Of a DNA stretch of 64,000 nt, positions 61,140-64,000 are shown one piece after another (positions within the stretch are counted from its first letter, which is position 1; the number at the start of each line of letters is the position of its first letter). The position numbers and the translations under genes are program-made. Origin of the DNA: Tritrichomonas musculus (lineage: Eukaryota; Parabasalia; Tritrichomonadida; Tritrichomonadidae); assembly GCA_039105265.1 (NCBI GenBank), contig JAPFFF010000028.1, positions 1,550,001 through 1,614,000 on the forward strand, given 5' to 3'. Under the pieces are notes generated by a model. The model worked only from the letters and a program-made list of their open reading frames with translations, ran no database searches and was not told where the DNA came from.

Positions 61140-64000
61140 ATGCTTTTTTGCACGACCAAACCTAGATTTTCCGAATTAGCACTCGACGCTGATTCGATTG
61201 ATACCAGAATTGATGATTTTGGTGAAAATTTTTCTGATGATGATGGAAATGGAACACCCGAATTTCGCAGTTTTTCGCCTCAAATTAGTACTGTAGATAG
61301 CCCTTTCAATATAAATTACAACAAACTCGCTACTTCTCCAATATCTCGCAACTCAAGAGATATCAATTCAAAGACGCACCAAAACGGGGACCAGTTTGCC
61401 CCGAACACAACTCAATCAAATACACAGCCTCGATATGTTCCAAATGTTCCTCATAATCTTCCCGCGCAATACTCACTCACAGATCGAATTTCATATCCTA
61501 CGGAGCAGCGGCACCCGCCGGTTGGACCTGCTCCTATCAACATACGGAGTACCTCACAGAGCGATTCCAACGTTTCCCCAGACTTTTCAGATTCCGAAGA
61601 ATTTAGATCAGATGCGCATCAAAGTGATTCTACGAGCCGACCAAATTGCGCCAGAAATCTCATAGTTCCTAATACACAAAGGACGACAGAGGTACTCCTG
61701 CAATCAGGAGTACACTATAATCCGACGAATCCAGAGGGTGGTCAGAACCCCTCTTGGTTCGTCATTACGAGCGATCCTTCACTGGCTGCCCGTTCCCCTC
61801 TGAGTTACCTTGCAAAAGATAAGTCAGTTGAAGGTGTATTGGTTGCCCGAGGACAAATGATCATTTCGAATGGGCAACCAATACTCGACCGAAACCGCCC
61901 GGCAGTACCTGCTTCAGATGCAGAACTCAGCCAGAAGGTGCTCCTCCCTGAGACCTTCGTCCATCCGAGCACGGTTCCGGCGGTTCCATTCAATTTTTGC
62001 TCCTTCCCACGTTCGCCTTTTGTTTCCCATGTATACAATGTATTAAACTCGCTGGCGGTCTCATTCTCGTGCAACATCGGTTGCAATAATCACTTCACTG
62101 ACTTTTCAAATCACATGTCAGTCATGAATACCAATATGTTCAATGTTAATAATAGTAATAGTTTCACTAATAATAGCTTCATTAATAATAATATCTCTAA
62201 CTATAATGTTTCTCATAACAATGTTAATCTTGTTCATCATAGCGTTGACGTCGACAACCAGACTGTCGAGTCAACTGCTCATGTAGCTCACCACAGCGTT
62301 GACGTCGACAATCGGGTTGTCGCGTCAATGGCTCATGTTGCTCATCATAGTGTTGACGTCGACAATCAGATTGTCGCGTCAACGGCACACGTGGTACATC
62401 ATAATGTTGACGTTGACAATCAGATTGTCAAGTCAACAGCCCACGTTGCTAATCATTCTGTTGACGTTGACAATCAGATTGTCAAGTCAACAGCTCACGT
62501 CGCTCATCACGCTGTTGACGTTGACAATCAGATTGTCAAGTCAACAGCTCACGTCGCTCATCACGCTGTTGACGTTGACAATCGGGTTGTCGCGTCAACA
62601 GCTCACGTCACTCACCACAACGTTGACGTTGACAACCAAACCGTCACGTCAACGGCTCACATCACGCATCATTCTGTTGGCGTCGACGATCGGGTTGTCA
62701 CGTCAACTGCTCACATCGATCATCATCAAGTAGTCACGAAGGAGAAATTATTCACATCAGTGATTGAGGTACCTAAGTTTGTGTTCGAGATCAATGAGAA
62801 AGTGGTTCCACTATTTACTCTCTCTGGGAACCATTCGTTGCTTAACACATTCTCAAACAATAATTTCTTCGGATCTCGAACCAACTCCTTAGGTACTCAA
62901 ACTACCAGTAACTCTTCTGGTACAAGCAGTGTTGTTAGTGGTGCTGAAGAGTTCACCGATGCTCATTCTCACTCTGAACACTCTGATCATTCCGATGATG
63001 ACAATCACGGTGGTAGTGATGATAATCCTTCTTCACCTGTGGGTGACAATGTTTCCATTGATTGGATCGTGAGCGAATTGGCTGGTGTGAAGACCAAAAC
63101 AGACATGAAGTCTCTCATTGATATCTTGCAGGTGGCAAACATCGACACTTCACCATTCGCAAACGTTAGCGACGTTGACACTCCTATCATTCTCCTCATG
63201 TATCAGAAAGACAGATGGTTAGGAGTTGGGCAGTTTTACTGCCCTTGCTGCGACAAAACGTTTCCCACATGTGCGTCCTTGTCTTTTCACCTCAAATCGA
63301 CGCACACGACGAATAACATTCCTCTGGAGCAAGCGGCGTTCGAGTACATTGTCGGCAGGAAGCTGAGGTGGAAGATCGATTCACCTCACCTTCCGCCTGA
63401 CGCTTTTCGCTATCGTACCATTCACGTTTGTCCGTGCAGCGACTGCGACTATTTGGTCAGCCGAGCGAACTCATTGAGCAGCCACATGGGCTCATCGCAC
63501 CAGGACATGGAAGCGCTTAAACGTGAAGTTGGAGTCTTCTGGGCGATGAGCATTCTGCACGCTAAGAAACATCGAAAATTACTTGTGGCTAGCGATGTTT
63601 ACCATGACCTGCACGGTTCCTTGTGCATGAAATGCAAGGACTTCGTTGGTAGAGACAAAGCTACAGTCAAACAGCATACCAACAGATCACATCCCCAGGC
63701 CAATGTTGAAGGTCATCGGGTTCAGGCAATCGACATCAGTATATCCGTTAATTGGCTTTCGCCTGAAACCGATGACGATGAAATTCGTGAAGCCAACACT
63801 GACCTGGAGAGAATCAAGATTGTGAGGAGTGAGAACAGAGTCACTCAAGATGATGAGAGACAGATGCCAGTGCAACCTCGGGCAGACGAATCGGTGGATC
63901 TCCAAGTGATGGAAGATCGTCGTCGCGGGGAAGACTCACGCAGACGGAGACGACAGGCTGGGTTCATACCTGCCAACGAGAGACTGCCTGAGGCGCACTT
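61140..64000 (+). CDS. L4 protein, N-terminal part (runs off the window)
   Basis: Open from ATG 61140 to the last base, about 953 codons. It contains the N-terminal region, nine 18-residue repeats and the three zinc fingers, and is cut just before the RT-containing half (last residues near IPANERLPEAH). The seen part has no break. Confidence 0.9.
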   Translation, partial: MLFCTTKPRFSELALDADSIDTRIDDFGENFSDDDGNGTPEFRSFSPQISTVDSPFNINYNKLATSPISRNSRDINSKTHQNGDQFAPNTTQSNTQPRYVPNVPHNLPAQYSLTDRISYPTEQRHPPVGPAPINIRSTSQSDSNVSPDFSDSEEFRSDAHQSDSTSRPNCARNLIVPNTQRTTEVLLQSGVHYNPTNPEGGQNPSWFVITSDPSLAARSPLSYLAKDKSVEGVLVARGQMIISNGQPILDRNRPAVPASDAELSQKVLLPETFVHPSTVPAVPFNFCSFPRSPFVSHVYNVLNSLAVSFSCNIGCNNHFTDFSNHMSVMNTNMFNVNNSNSFTNNSFINNNISNYNVSHNNVNLVHHSVDVDNQTVESTAHVAHHSVDVDNRVVASMAHVAHHSVDVDNQIVASTAHVVHHNVDVDNQIVKSTAHVANHSVDVDNQIVKSTAHVAHHAVDVDNQIVKSTAHVAHHAVDVDNRVVASTAHVTHHNVDVDNQTVTSTAHITHHSVGVDDRVVTSTAHIDHHQVVTKEKLFTSVIEVPKFVFEINEKVVPLFTLSGNHSLLNTFSNNNFFGSRTNSLGTQTTSNSSGTSSVVSGAEEFTDAHSHSEHSDHSDDDNHGGSDDNPSSPVGDNVSIDWIVSELAGVKTKTDMKSLIDILQVANIDTSPFANVSDVDTPIILLMYQKDRWLGVGQFYCPCCDKTFPTCASLSFHLKSTHTTNNIPLEQAAFEYIVGRKLRWKIDSPHLPPDAFRYRTIHVCPCSDCDYLVSRANSLSSHMGSSHQDMEALKREVGVFWAMSILHAKKHRKLLVASDVYHDLHGSLCMKCKDFVGRDKATVKQHTNRSHPQANVEGHRVQAIDISISVNWLSPETDDDEIREANTDLERIKIVRSENRVTQDDERQMPVQPRADESVDLQVMEDRRRGEDSRRRRRQAGFIPANERLPEAH
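62240..62725 (+). repeat. L4 54-bp tandem repeat array, 9 units
   Basis: Same nine units in the same order as L3. Confidence 0.9.

Larger units (their letters stand above)
61129..64000 (+). mobile_element. L4: tRNA-targeted non-LTR retrotransposon, cut by the window end
   Basis: The 5' 2.9 kb of a long unit, nearly identical to L3 at a constant offset of 9568 bp with no length change. Whether it is whole cannot be judged here. Confidence 0.95.

Overview
The window looks like nuclear DNA of a parabasalid protist, most likely Trichomonas- or Tritrichomonas-like. This is inferred from very AT-rich spacers, a Maverick/Polinton of the trichomonad kind, a transglutaminase/kyphoscoliosis-peptidase-like host gene with an initiator-like motif (TCATTTTT) just upstream, and an intronless eukaryotic tRNA gene. 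Almost everything present is mobile DNA. Only two host genes are supported: the transglutaminase-like gene (32116-34131, minus) and tRNA-Asn(GUU) (34329-34402, plus).

Layout. 1-6342 is AT-rich spacer with three candidate MITEs of different target-duplication type (8 bp at 1637-2131; TTAA at 2408-3286; TA at 4154-4631), three near-identical palindromes (3531-3813) and two poly(A) tracts. 6349-28922 is one Maverick/Polinton bounded by 264-bp terminal inverted repeats and a 6-bp duplication ATGATA. It carries fibre-like protein, integrase, major capsid protein, packaging ATPase, an HNH protein, a KilA-N protein and a B-family DNA polymerase, plus small unidentified genes. Its termini differ at about one position, so it is young; it looks nearly whole, with about two apparent breaks. 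28929-32100 is spacer with a decayed transposase-like fragment and a nest of inverted repeats.

From 34329 to the end of the window is the most notable part. A tRNA-Asn gene is followed head to tail by at least ten site-specific non-LTR retrotransposon units, each ending in a copy of the tRNA 3' end plus its T-run (CCACACGGGAGGAGA then T8-10). Four are long autonomous units (L1-L4) encoding one ~2200-2350-residue protein with three N-terminal zinc fingers, a reverse transcriptase and a C-terminal CCHC plus restriction-like (PD-(D/E)XK) endonuclease, that is, an R2/NeSL/CRE-type design. Six are short non-autonomous units of two families, A (~850 bp) and B (1059 bp). The order is tRNA-L1-L2-A1-B1-B2-L3-A2-A3-B3-L4. 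L1 and L3 are open over their full length, L2 has a one-base deletion, and L4 runs off the window.

How it fits together. The tRNA stays complete with its Pol III terminator, so the target is a safe harbour, and each insertion regenerates the target and allows tandem growth. The long units can supply the enzyme, and the A/B units share their target, a related 5' hairpin region and a TTAATAAAC 3' terminus, so they are probably mobilised in trans. The coding region of the long units has RNA/DNA-structure signals: a 54-bp tandem repeat in which each unit forms a ~14-bp hairpin with compensatory changes between variants, and a second stem that covaries between L1 and L2. L1 is a mosaic: a diverged 5' half joined sharply to a 3' half nearly identical to the other copies.
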